Origin: Geminocystis sp. GBBB08
GTDB lineage: Bacteria > Cyanobacteriota > Cyanobacteriia > Cyanobacteriales > Cyanobacteriaceae
Length of the DNA stretch: 35,378 nt
Assembly (NCBI RefSeq): GCF_016743215.1
Contig: NZ_VRZC01000023.1
Coordinates: forward strand, 1 to 35,378
Reading direction: 5' to 3'
A model generated the notes under the pieces. That model was given only the letters and a program-made list of their open reading frames with translations, searched no databases and was not told the origin of the DNA. The position numbers and the translations under genes were made by a program. Below, in pieces: positions 1-7,536 of the stretch. Each line of letters starts with the position of its first letter. The first letter of the stretch is position 1.

Positions 1-628
1 TATATGATCTGCTCGTAATAGCCAAAGTTTCTCTAACATTATGATCTGTAATTAAAATTCCCATATCTTTGTCTTTCAGATCTGCTATAATGTCTTGTAT
101 TTCAGAAACGGCTATGGGATCTACTCCAGCAAAAGGTTCATCTAATAACAGAAATTTAGGTCCTTCTTTACCCACTGCTAACGCTCTTGCTAATTCCGTT
201 CTACGTCTTTCACCTCCTGAAACTTGAGAGCCTTTGGTATCTACTACTTTATCTAGTCGAAATTCTGAGATTAACTGCTCTAAACGCATTCTACGAAAAC
301 GGGCAGAAAAGTTTGTTTGTTCTAATACTAATTGGATATTTTCTTTAACCGTTAAATTACGGAAAATACTGGCTTGTTGGGTTAAATAACCAATACCTAA
401 TTTTGCCCGTTCATTTAGTTGTAAGCTAGTAATATCTTGGTCATCGAGATAAACATTACCTTCATTAGGCTTAACTAAACCAGTGGTAATATAAAATGTA
501 GTAGTTTTTCCTGCACCGTTAGGGCCTAATAAACCGACAATTTCTCCTTGAGAAACCTTAATACTAACTCGATTAACAATACATCTTTTGCCATAAAATT
601 TATGGATATTTTGTAACAGTAATTTCAT
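1..628 (-). CDS. lptB: LPS export ABC transporter ATP-binding protein LptB (3' end outside window)
   Basis: Cytoplasmic ATPase of the LptB2FG complex, which extracts lipopolysaccharide from the inner membrane and pushes it along the Lpt bridge. I translated it from the ATG at 628 to the left edge: about 209 residues, with the C-terminus missing. It shows a Walker A motif GPNGAGKTT (about residues 35-43), a Q-loop (YLTQQASIF), the ABC signature [14 protein letters not shown] (about 137-150), a Walker B with D-loop ([13 protein letters not shown]) and the H-loop histidine in ITDHN. The signature and the match from the first residue ([15 protein letters not shown]) fit the LptB branch better than other ABC ATPases. 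The lptA gene lies just upstream on the same strand, which supports the assignment. A permease gene (lptF/G type) may follow outside the window. Confidence 0.93.
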   Translation of the reverse strand, partial: MKLLLQNIHKFYGKRCIVNRVSIKVSQGEIVGLLGPNGAGKTTTFYITTGLVKPNEGNVYLDDQDITSLQLNERAKLGIGYLTQQASIFRNLTVKENIQLVLEQTNFSARFRRMRLEQLISEFRLDKVVDTKGSQVSGGERRRTELARALAVGKEGPKFLLLDEPFAGVDPIAVSEIQDIIADLKDKDMGILITDHNVRETLAITSRSY

Positions 629-790
629 TTAATAATTGGCACTTAAAAGTTAGTAAATAAATAATATTTCTTTTCAAAAAATAATTGTCAATAGAATTAA
701 GATTATTCTAAATAGAGAAAACCAAATAATTAATTAATAATATCATATTTAAAATTGATTCTGTGTTAACTATTTAATAGTTATTAAAAT

Positions 791-1252
791 TTATTTTTTA
801 TTTTCTGTTTCATCTACTAAATAAACAGATTCAACCTGTTGTTTTGTTTCAGGCGTAGCGATAAATCTACCTTCATCAATTAAATATGTCATACTTTCTG
901 ATCTCATAGTATTACCTTTTTGAAGAACATAAACATTCCCCGTTAAAACTAAACGTCTTTCTCTGCTAAAATATTGAGCTTGAGTAGAAGTAGCTTGAAG
1001 ATCTCTAGCTGGATAGTTAATATAAACATTACCCCTAGCGGTAATTACTCCCGTTTCTGAATTAGCTTCTTGTATATCAGATCTTACCGTTAAAGGTTGT
1101 TTAGGAATAGCTGATTGGGCGTTAACTTGGTTAATCTTAAAATTGCTAGTGATAAGCCAAGGGGTGATTAAAGAGATAGCGAGTAAGGATGAATAAAAAG
1201 TTTTTTTGGTGTTAGAAGATATTTGTATAAGTTTCATAGGTATAAATGGCAA
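791..1252 (-). CDS. lptA: LptA/OstA-like periplasmic LPS transport protein
   Basis: Periplasmic bridge component of LPS export. The 153-residue product begins with a basic segment and a hydrophobic stretch (about residues 20-36), consistent with a signal peptide or N-terminal anchor ending near the VNAQ motif. An OstA_N-type beta-jellyroll domain follows (about 55-140), with the typical alternation RSDIQEAN...GVITARGNVYI...LVLTGNVYVLQKG. A second possible start, MKLIQ, lies five codons downstream and would leave a more usual signal peptide. The next gene on this strand is lptB, after about 160 non-coding bases, so the two probably act together. The domain is recognised with good confidence; cyanobacterial LptA proteins are divergent from E. 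coli LptA. Confidence 0.82.
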   Translation of the reverse strand: MPFIPMKLIQISSNTKKTFYSSLLAISLITPWLITSNFKINQVNAQSAIPKQPLTVRSDIQEANSETGVITARGNVYINYPARDLQATSTQAQYFSRERRLVLTGNVYVLQKGNTMRSESMTYLIDEGRFIATPETKQQVESVYLVDETENKK

Positions 1253-1367
1253 AATTCATGATCAATTTTACTTCTTATTCTAACGGATGACACCTCGCCG
1301 TTACACTATTGTTAGATTAAATAATGAAAATGAATTCCGTATTTTAGGTTTTCTTCATAAATAATTG

Positions 1368-1919
1368 TTAAATTTCTTTTTTCATTTCCTCAATAATTTT
1401 TATGGTTTCTACACTTATTTGACAAACTTTTTTTAGTAACTCAATTACTTCCTCTTTATAATCAGCAAATTTATAATTATCAAACTTTTGTGCGATTGTT
1501 TTATCTTTAGGTTTTTTATCTTTATATTGATGGATTCTTGACAGATTTTTAAGAATTTATCTCTTGCGTTAATAAACTTTTGATTGACTTTCTCACTCCC
1601 AGATTTGGTAACAATGGACTTAAGCCCCTTGCCTGACATATCGCTTTTGCCTAAATGATTGCCCTTGCCTGATGATATATCTGAGTCTAGGAGATCTTGA
1701 CTATCAATCAGTTTTCTGAGACTATCTATTAAAATGGGTAAATCCTGACTAAAATTTGCGATCGCCCGAGGAAAATCTTAAAATAAAATCTCTATTTTTA
1801 CAGTAATTATTAAGTAAGTTTCCAAAAACGACACGAATAGATTGTTCATTTCAACTTTCGCCAAAACGAATTTTATTTTCTAATTCTTGATAATATTGAT
1901 TGATAAAAATACGAGACAT
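1368..1919 (-). pseudogene. Remnant of a type IIG-like adenine-specific R-M enzyme
   Basis: Three pieces of one large gene survive in order. The N-terminus starts at ATG 1919 (MSRIFINQYYQELENK...), with an in-frame TGA where an Arg (CGA) is expected before NEQSIRVVFGNLL. A second piece in another frame (about 1540-1790) reads PRAIANFSQDLPILIDSLRK and, further on, NQKFINARDKFLKICQESIN. The C-terminus (stop at 1368) reads QYKDKKPKDKTIAQKF-DNYKFADYKEEVIELL. That last piece is nearly identical to the end of the R-M gene at 33028-35378 (QYKEKKPKDKTIAQKF-NNYRFADYKEQVIDLL), which identifies the family directly. The whole methyltransferase core is missing: about 550 bp remain of a gene expected to be roughly 3 kb. 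Frameshifts and a stop mean it cannot make an intact enzyme. A copy of the 20-bp palindromic repeat lies inside it. Confidence 0.85.
1612..1631. repeat. 20-bp palindromic repeat, copy 1
   Basis: CAATGGACTTAAGCCCCTTG is a near-palindrome around CTTAAG, related to the copies at 19234, 33358 and 35134. It lies within the decayed R-M gene, where the minus strand reads GKGLKS. Confidence 0.75.
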
Positions 1920-1957
1920 AAAAAGGATTATTATTTATTTGGTAAAACCGTTATTAA

Positions 1958-2578
1958 TTAACGTTTTTTATTTGCACTAACAAAACGCTCCAAGATAAAA
2001 ATATTGCCTTCATTTCCTCTACTAATACGCAAATTTTCGTCTAAATAAGTAATTTCTAACCATCCTTGTTGATTATTATTACTAAAAAAACTCAAATTAA
2101 AATCTAAGGGTAAAAAATATTTTCCAACTTCAATTTTATCGATAAAATCATCAGGAGAAATATAACCTAATAACTTTTGTAATCCAATAATTGATCTCTC
2201 AAATTTTACCTTAACTCTTTTTGCTGATACTATTTCAACATTTGCAGTGACACTGACTAATCCTTCTAAGAAAGGTAAACTGTTGATTTGTGCAAGATTA
2301 TAAATTTTACTCGTATCCGTACGAATACATTGATAAATTTCACCTAATTGTAACAATGGAATATTATCTAAACTCAAAATACTTCTGCTGGAGGTATAAA
2401 GCAATCGCCAATCACCGTTAACTAATGATAAATCATCAAAAGGATTGGGGTTAGGATTTTGATCTTCAAGTTTTTCAACAGCAGTTAAAATCTTAACTCT
2501 ATCATTTTCTGTTGCCAATAAACCTCGATTTTTCTCTTGCAGAATTTTTAATAATTCGATTTTCAAACTCATAACCAA
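1958..2578 (-). CDS. Fibrillin / plastid lipid-associated protein (PAP) family
   Basis: A 206-residue soluble protein of the PAP/fibrillin family, which in cyanobacteria and plastids associates with thylakoid lipids and plastoglobule-like bodies and is linked to photoprotection. Family signatures are visible: an N-terminal helical region, then VNGDWRLLYTSS (about residues 53-64), the segment LLQLGEIYQCI, a central SVTANVEIVSAKRVKVKFE strand pair, and the C-terminal RISRGNEGNIFILER, which is the most conserved part of the family. No signal peptide or membrane segment is seen. Length is normal. The start could be the first Met or the third (MVMSL). It stands alone on this strand; the R-M remnant lies immediately downstream and appears unrelated. 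Confidence 0.85.
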   Translation of the reverse strand: MVMSLKIELLKILQEKNRGLLATENDRVKILTAVEKLEDQNPNPNPFDDLSLVNGDWRLLYTSSRSILSLDNIPLLQLGEIYQCIRTDTSKIYNLAQINSLPFLEGLVSVTANVEIVSAKRVKVKFERSIIGLQKLLGYISPDDFIDKIEVGKYFLPLDFNLSFFSNNNQQGWLEITYLDENLRISRGNEGNIFILERFVSANKKR

Positions 2579-2814
2579 TGTTAAGCAAAATTAAAATAAT
2601 TAGTTTAGCCGTAGGTATTGTAAAGAATTAAATGTCACAGGTGTGATTTTTTTTGATTAATAAAAAAATTTTTATTCTCAACCTGAAAGCTAAAACCTGA
2701 TATTTAAAACCTAACACATGAATGGTAACCTTAGCCCATCATAATTGCTATTTATAAAGAGAGAAATAAATGCTATGATAGTTTGTTGCTCAAATTTAAG
2801 TATTCATTGCTTTT

Positions 2815-3066
2815 ATGAAAAATCCAGCTTTGCGTCAAGAGAAACGTTATGAACCTGCTCCTGTGATACCATTAAAACAAGATGGTTCTCTTTTAGATTG
2901 GTTAGACGCAAATAATCGCATTATTTATAGAGAAGAAAAAGAAGAAAAAGTAGTTCATTTAGGAATGCCTGAAGACGAAGAAATTTCAGATCTTATTGAA
3001 GGAGATGATGATGATTTTGAGGTAGATTTAGATGAAATTGATGTGGATGATGACGATCTTCTTTAG
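2815..3066 (+). CDS. DUF3134 family small acidic protein
   Basis: An 83-residue protein whose N-terminus (MKNPALRQEKRYEPAPVIPL) and following DGSLLDWLDANNRII segment match the cyanobacterial DUF3134 family as I remember it. The C-terminal 30 residues are almost entirely Asp/Glu with scattered hydrophobics (DDDDFEVDLDEIDVDDDDLL), giving a strongly acidic tail. There is no signal peptide, membrane helix or recognisable catalytic motif, and I know of no assigned function. The gene is monocistronic, with about 230 non-coding bases before the next gene. That gap holds an imperfect GGGG/CCCC hairpin near 3121-3139 but no convincing U-tract. Confidence 0.85.
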   Translation: MKNPALRQEKRYEPAPVIPLKQDGSLLDWLDANNRIIYREEKEEKVVHLGMPEDEEISDLIEGDDDDFEVDLDEIDVDDDDLL

Positions 3067-3297
3067 ATTCTTTAATATCTTTCACCTAGCAATTATAACT
3101 CAATTTATGCACTTTACTAGCCCCACTTTCGATGAGGGGTTAGGGTAAAAACAAAAACTATTTATACAATTAAGTTACACTAGCTACCCTAGAACATAGT
3201 TACTTCAAAAGATAGTTTTTAAAACTCAAGAAATTCATCAAATTTTTTCAAAGAATAAGTTTATTAAAAAGTTAGTTATATTAAAATTAAAATTGTT

Positions 3298-4287
3298 ATG
3301 AATAACCCAAAAATCAAAGTCGGAGTTTTAGGTTTTGGTGGTTTAGGACAAGCGGCAGCAAAAATACTACACGCAAAATCTCAAATGTGTTTAGTCGCTG
3401 TAGCTGATCAAAAAGGTTACGCTTATAATCCTGAAGGTTTAGATCCTGATACTTTAATTCCAGTGTATCATCAACAAGGGTCAAACGGATATTTGCCAAA
3501 ATATGGTGTCTTGAGTAATAATAGCATTGTCCATTTGATTTCTCAAGCCCAAGTGGATGGTTATTTTTTAGCATTACCAAATTTACCCAATACTTTCATG
3601 GCAGATGTTACCCGTCAATTTATTTCTGTAGGTTGGCAAGGTGTTTTAGTCGATGCCTTGAAACGTACCAGTGCCGTAGAGCAACTACTAGAACTACAAG
3701 AAGATTTGAGTAAAGCTGGAATTACTTATTTAACAGGTTGTGGTGCAACTCCGGGATTATTAACTGCCGCCGCCGCTATCGCTGCCCAAAGTTTTGCTGA
3801 AATTCACCATGTAAAAATTACTTTCGGGGTAGGTATTGCTAATTGGGAGGCTTATCGTGCCACTATCAGGGAGGATATTGCCCATTTACCCCAATTTGAT
3901 GTTGACAAAGCTAAAGCCATGACAGACGAGGAAGTAGAAGAATTTTTAGATAAAACTAACGGTATTCTTACTCTCGAAAATATGGAACACGCCGATGATA
4001 TTATGTTAGAATTAGCAGAGATTTGCGATCGCCATCAAGTAACAGTAGGCGGTATCGTGGATACTCGTAACCCCAAAAAACCTATTAGTACAAACGTTCA
4101 AGTAACTGGGCGTACTTTTGAAGGGAGAATTTCTACTCATACTTTTACATTAGGGGATGAAACCAGTATGGCTGCCAATGTTTGTGGCACCGCTTTTGGT
4201 TATCTTAAAGCTGGAATTAAACTTCATCAACGTAATCTTAACGGCTTATTCACCGCCGCAGAAGTGATGCCTTCTTTTGTTAGATAA
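3298..4287 (+). CDS. Saccharopine dehydrogenase-like oxidoreductase
   Basis: A 329-residue NAD(P)-dependent oxidoreductase family protein. The N-terminus carries a Rossmann nucleotide-binding motif ([18 protein letters not shown], about residues 7-24). The rest matches the cyanobacterial group annotated as saccharopine dehydrogenase-like, with a conserved [20 protein letters not shown] segment (about 147-166) and a C-terminal alpha/beta domain. True lysine-pathway saccharopine dehydrogenases differ, so the substrate is not known and I do not assign lysine metabolism. The start ATG follows an AT-rich leader. The stop codon is 9 bases from the left end of the MITE-like element at 4297, which fills the interval to the next gene. 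Confidence 0.8.
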   Translation: MNNPKIKVGVLGFGGLGQAAAKILHAKSQMCLVAVADQKGYAYNPEGLDPDTLIPVYHQQGSNGYLPKYGVLSNNSIVHLISQAQVDGYFLALPNLPNTFMADVTRQFISVGWQGVLVDALKRTSAVEQLLELQEDLSKAGITYLTGCGATPGLLTAAAAIAAQSFAEIHHVKITFGVGIANWEAYRATIREDIAHLPQFDVDKAKAMTDEEVEEFLDKTNGILTLENMEHADDIMLELAEICDRHQVTVGGIVDTRNPKKPISTNVQVTGRTFEGRISTHTFTLGDETSMAANVCGTAFGYLKAGIKLHQRNLNGLFTAAEVMPSFVR

Positions 4288-4296
4288 CTAAAATAA

Positions 4297-4435
4297 TATA
4301 GCAATCCTATGTAAGTTGTCAGATTTTTGGAGGTGTTAACTATCAGCTTTCAGTGGTCAGCTTTAAGGTATAGTTAATATTTACAGATTTATTTTTTAAT
4401 CTTTAATTCTTCACAAATGATTTAGGATTGCTATA
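4297..4435. mobile_element. MITE-like element, copy 1 (139 bp, terminal inverted repeats)
   Basis: The element starts TATAGCAATCCTA and ends TAGGATTGCTATA, a perfect 13-bp inverted repeat that includes a TA at each outer edge, as expected for TA-target insertions. It has no coding capacity. Its reverse complement aligns along nearly its whole length with 15378-15511, sharing AAGAATTAAAGATTAAAAAA, AAAGCTGA and GCTAACACCTC-like blocks. It fills almost the entire gap between the genes at 3298 and 4444. This resembles the small IS630/Tc1-type MITEs known from cyanobacteria; the family assignment is inference. Confidence 0.75.
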
Positions 4436-4443
4436 GATAGTTA

Positions 4444-4863
4444 ATGATTAACAAACAAACTCATCAAAAAATTGGTGTTGCGGTAATTATCAATCAGAAA
4501 CAAGAGATTTTGATTGACAAACGATTACCTACGGGGTTGATGGCAAATTTATGGGAATTTCCGGGGGGAAAAATAAAACAGGGAGAAACATATCAAGAGT
4601 GCATCAAAAGAGAAATTAAGGAAGAATTAGGGGTAGATATTGCCGTTAATCATCATTTAATCGATATTACTCATACCTATAGCGAATTTACTGTTACTTT
4701 ATCTGTTTATATTTGTCAGATTATCACAGGTGAACCCGAACCCTTAGAATGTGCCGAAATTCGTTGGGTAACAATATCACAATTACATAATTTTGAGTTT
4801 CCTTCTGCTAATAAAGCCATAATTTCAGCTTTAGAAAATAATAATATTTTTACTTTTATTTAA
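4444..4863 (+). CDS. mutT: MutT/Nudix hydrolase, probable 8-oxo-dGTP diphosphatase
   Basis: A 139-residue Nudix protein. The Nudix box GX5EX7REUXEEXGU is complete at about residues 39-61 (GGKIKQGETYQECIKREIKEELGV), preceded by PTGLMANLWEFPGGK, as in the MutT family that cleaves oxidised dGTP to the monophosphate so that it is not built into DNA. The C-terminal PLECAEIRWVTISQLHNFEFPSA stretch also follows the E. coli MutT pattern. The length is normal for a stand-alone MutT. The ATG lies 8 bases after the right end of the MITE-like element and has no good Shine-Dalgarno sequence, so its promoter and translation signals must lie in or across the element. Confidence 0.85.
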   Translation: MINKQTHQKIGVAVIINQKQEILIDKRLPTGLMANLWEFPGGKIKQGETYQECIKREIKEELGVDIAVNHHLIDITHTYSEFTVTLSVYICQIITGEPEPLECAEIRWVTISQLHNFEFPSANKAIISALENNNIFTFI

Positions 4864-4880
4864 TCGTAAAAAATACCCAT

Positions 4881-4908
4881 AAAAAAAGTCAGACAATAAA
4901 TATCTGAC
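4881..4908 (-). terminator. Rho-independent terminator for the small nitrogen-control operon
   Basis: On the minus strand a 6-bp stem (GTCAGA/TCTGAC) with a 9-nt loop is followed by seven T residues. It lies about 80 bases downstream of the stop of the 50-aa gene at 4988-5140. It is not followed by a T-run on the plus strand, so it is directional. Confidence 0.75.
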
Positions 4909-4987
4909 GGGAAAAATATTTTAGCTTATTTTATTATCACTAAGTTATAACTTATCAACCTCAAAAGGTTAATTTTTAACTTGATTT

Positions 4988-5140
4988 TTATTTAGTATAA
5001 TAGCTTTTTTCTGCTTCTAATTGAGCGACTAATGCCGTTTGCCCTTTAGATTTAGCCACTTCTAAACGATGCTCCAAAGTTTGAAGTAAAGAATTTCTGT
5101 GGGCTTGTCTTGCACTTTCAACTGTTTTTTGATTAATCAT
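4988..5140 (-). CDS. Small (50 aa) conserved-looking protein, possible PirA-like PII partner
   Basis: I translated this short gene by hand. It encodes 50 residues beginning MINQKTVESARQAHRNSLLQ and ending AEKSYYTK, mostly helical with heptad-like leucines and many Arg, Lys and Glu. The start is well supported by TAGGAGT placed 6 nt before ATG. It has no signal peptide or membrane helix. It lies 99 bases downstream of the gifA-like gene on the same strand and before a terminator, so the two probably share a transcript or regulation. The size (PirA of Synechocystis is 51 aa), composition and neighbour suggest the PII-interacting regulator PirA, which controls N-acetylglutamate kinase. That identity is inference from context and length, not a clear sequence recognition. 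Confidence 0.6.
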   Translation of the reverse strand: MINQKTVESARQAHRNSLLQTLEHRLEVAKSKGQTALVAQLEAEKSYYTK

Positions 5141-5185
5141 ATTTTTACTCCTAATATTCAATAAATAAATAACTATTACACATAT

Positions 5186-5223
5186 TTTCTGTTAAAATGT
5201 ATTATTTATCATTCTAACAGAAA
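5186..5223. other. Strong intercistronic hairpin between the two small genes
   Basis: TTTCTGTTAAAATG (5186-5199) pairs with CATTCTAACAGAAA (5210-5223): a 14-bp stem with one G-T wobble and a 10-nt loop. It begins 17 bases after the gifA-like stop. No T-run follows on either strand, so an RNA-processing or stability element, or weak attenuator, is more likely than a terminator. Confidence 0.6.
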
Positions 5224-5239
5224 TCATAAGAATGACTTA

Positions 5240-5374
5240 CTACTCAAGACCAACTTGTTTAGCGGATCTTTCTAACATACTAGCTTGACGGTTGTGTTTA
5301 CGTTGACGATTATCAACCATTAATAAACGAGCTTGTTGGCTAATTGAACTGACATTGTTTTGTTTAGCGTTCAT
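5240..5374 (-). CDS. gifA: Glutamine synthetase inactivating factor, IF7/GifA-like (44 aa)
   Basis: A short gene translated by hand. IF7 binds type I glutamine synthetase and switches it off when nitrogen is plentiful. The core here, SQQARLLM...NRQASMLERSAKQVGLE, lines up with Synechocystis IF7 as I remember it (QQARALM...NRQQSMLSRAAAEIGV). The three arginines reported as essential in IF7 (R8, R21, R28) fall here at R16, R29 and R36 with identical spacing of 13 and 7 residues. The protein is shorter than IF7 (65 aa): it ends with TAG then TAA just after the homologous core, so the IF7 C-terminal tail is absent. A strong Shine-Dalgarno (AGAGGAGG) precedes the ATG. Its leader carries a glutamine riboswitch-type aptamer, which independently supports the nitrogen role. 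Confidence 0.85.
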   Translation of the reverse strand: MNAKQNNVSSISQQARLLMVDNRQRKHNRQASMLERSAKQVGLE

Positions 5375-5417
5375 AATACCGCCTCCTCTAATTTTTGATG
5401 GGTTTAGATTTGAGGCG

Positions 5418-5469
5418 CGTTCCTTCAGAATATTTACTTCTTACTTCCGTCTGCTTTTGCAGATGAACG
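5418..5469 (-). promoter_or_regulatory. Glutamine riboswitch (glnA-type aptamer) in the gifA leader
   Basis: On the minus strand the leader reads CGTTCA, a hairpin TCTGC-AAAA-GCAGA, CGGAAGTA, a short arm AGAA...TTCT, then GAAGGAACGCG. CGTTC and GAACG close a three-way junction (P1), with the two arms as P2 and P3. The CGGAAGTA and GAAGGAACGCG blocks are the conserved junction sequences of the glnA RNA motif as I remember it. The class senses L-glutamine and switches on gifB in Synechocystis. Directly after the aptamer CGCCTC can pair with GAGGCG in the ribosome binding site (5379-5386 region), a plausible expression platform. Confidence 0.88.
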
Positions 5470-5487
5470 ATTTATCCTTACCTTTTT

Positions 5488-5517
5488 AATATAACAATAA
5501 AGTATCAAATTTGACAA
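5488..5517 (-). promoter_or_regulatory. Sigma70-type promoter for the riboswitch-gifA unit
   Basis: The minus strand has TTGTCA, an 18-base spacer and TATATT. The predicted start of transcription, near 5481, lies about 12 bases before the aptamer, which fits a riboswitch transcript. I saw no clean GTA-N8-TAC NtcA site in it. Confidence 0.6.
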
Positions 5518-5817
5518 TATTTTTTGAAAAAAAATGCCATATTTTTTTATTACTATTTGTTTTTAACTATATTTAAAGCTATAAAAGTTAAGATATAGTA
5601 GAGTTCTGTGCTATTGAAGAAAAATAGATTAACTTTTTAAATATTGTTAAGATTTCTTTACTTAAATATCGTACTTGATTCTAGTTGCATCAAAGACAAC
5701 AAGTGGGCTTTGTTTGCCGATATTGTAAAATATTATTCATGATTGATGAAATCAGTTGTTAAACTAAGTAATAGACACTAATCAATTATCCTTTGATCAA
5801 AAATCTTATTAATTGCC

Positions 5818-7224
5818 ATGAATCCTCTAAATCAAGCATATCAATTGTTTATTGACGAAGTACCTGAATATTTACAACAAATCGAAACTGGTTTACTCAA
5901 TTTGCGAGAGGATAAAAGTACTTCTACTGTTCATAATATGATGCGATCGGCACATTCCCTTAAAGGTGGTTCGGCGAGTGTTGGTTTACAAGGAATAAAA
6001 AATATTGCCCATAAATTAGAGGATTATATTAAGGCACTTTATAATGATGATTTGGTGATTGATAGTGAGTTAGAAGACTTATTTTTACAAGGTTATGACT
6101 GTTTAGCAATCCCTTTAAAAGAACAATTAGAAACGGGAAATTTTGATCGCAAAGAAGCTGAAAATAGAGCAAATAAAGTATGGGAAAAACTCGAAGAAAA
6201 ATTAGGAAATGCCCTTAAACAAGTAGAAAATTATCTCCCTTCTTCCGAAGATTTAGGCATTGACATGGTAGCCTCAATTTTTGAAGTGGATATTGCCCAA
6301 GAAATACGCCGTTTAAAGGGTGTAGTTGCTTCTCCTGAAAGTTTTAACCCATCTCAAGAATTACAAGAATCCCTTGATATTCTCTCCGGATTAGCGGAAT
6401 TTGTCAATTTGTCTGGTTTTTCCTTACTTACCAGTATTACTCAACAAGCCTTACAAAAACATCCTGATAAAGTCATTACCATTGCAAAATTATTGGTTCA
6501 AGATTTGGATAAAAGTCGGGATTTGGTGTTAACTGGCGATCGCATAGAAGGGGGAAATCCTTGTTCAGCATTATTAACCTTAGCACAAGATACCAGTGCA
6601 GAAGTTGAAATTGATGCCATTGAACAGTTAAGCCAAAATTATCAATTAACCTTTAATATAGACGATCCCAGCTATCAATTTTTTATTGCTGAAGTACCAG
6701 ATTTATTACATAATCTTGAAAGTGGATTATTAAGTGTCAAAGAAAATAAAAGTATCTCTAAAGTTAATGATATGATGCGATCAGCACATTCTCTTAAAGG
6801 TGGTGCTGCCAGTGTTGGTTTAGAAGGAATAAAAAACATTTCCCATAAATTAGAAGATTATTTAAAAGCGTTATTTGATGAAAGTGTCATTGTTGATGAT
6901 GAATTAGAAACTTATTTATTAGAAGGATTTGACTGTTTAAGAAATGCCTTAGAAGAGCAAATAGAAACAGGAAATTATCAGAGAGAATGGGAAGAAAATG
7001 CTTTAAATATTTGGGATAAATTAGGACAAAAATTAGGACATATTCAAGTTAACGATTATTTACCATCCTCTGAAGATTTAGGAATTGATTTAGTTGAATC
7101 CTTATTTGAAGTTGATGTTTTGCAAGTTATTGAGCAACTAAAAGAAAGTCTCAATAATTTACCTATTATCGAATTGCAAAATGAAGTAAATTTACAGTTA
7201 GAAATGGTAATCGGCTTTAGTTAA
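5818..7224 (+). CDS. HPt-repeat protein: N-terminal part of a split CheA/PilL-like kinase
   Basis: A 468-residue cytoplasmic phosphotransfer protein. It has two copies of an HPt-plus-spacer module. The phosphorylatable histidines are H46 and H324, both in RSAHSLKGG. Each HPt is followed by a spacer starting LPSSEDLGID that repeats again in the downstream ORF. The reading frame stops at TAA 7222-7224 in the middle of a spacer (...EMVIGFS), where paralogous modules continue GFGEML. The same frame reopens after a second stop (TGA 7234-7236) and continues with a matching spacer end, so this is the front part of one long gene. In Synechocystis PCC 6803 the PilL homologue is likewise encoded in two pieces. 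Whether this part functions alone in phosphorelay is unknown. Confidence 0.85.
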   Translation: MNPLNQAYQLFIDEVPEYLQQIETGLLNLREDKSTSTVHNMMRSAHSLKGGSASVGLQGIKNIAHKLEDYIKALYNDDLVIDSELEDLFLQGYDCLAIPLKEQLETGNFDRKEAENRANKVWEKLEEKLGNALKQVENYLPSSEDLGIDMVASIFEVDIAQEIRRLKGVVASPESFNPSQELQESLDILSGLAEFVNLSGFSLLTSITQQALQKHPDKVITIAKLLVQDLDKSRDLVLTGDRIEGGNPCSALLTLAQDTSAEVEIDAIEQLSQNYQLTFNIDDPSYQFFIAEVPDLLHNLESGLLSVKENKSISKVNDMMRSAHSLKGGAASVGLEGIKNISHKLEDYLKALFDESVIVDDELETYLLEGFDCLRNALEEQIETGNYQREWEENALNIWDKLGQKLGHIQVNDYLPSSEDLGIDLVESLFEVDVLQVIEQLKESLNNLPIIELQNEVNLQLEMVIGFS

Positions 7225-7536
7225 ATGACAAGGTGAATTGGCTTAAAAAATATCGCCGATACTGTTGCTTTAGCGATTAAAAATTATCCCCATCGTATTC
7301 AACAAATTACCAGTTATCTAATTAACGATCTGACAGAAGCTCGACAACAAGTATTATTAGGAGATCGAGAACAAGGGGGGCAACCTTCGGCTACACTTCA
7401 GGAATTAGCAGGATTATTAGGCATTAACGATGCCAAAGATTCAACCCTAGATTTTAGCGAATTAGTTCAAGAATATAGAGAGGATGAGGTTACTGACATC
7501 CAAACAGCCTTAAATGAAGTTGACGATTTAGAAACC

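Noticed and set aside
5186..5223. Terminator directly after the gifA-like gene
   Set aside because: The stem is strong but no T-run follows on either strand, whereas the hairpin at 4881-4908 has one.
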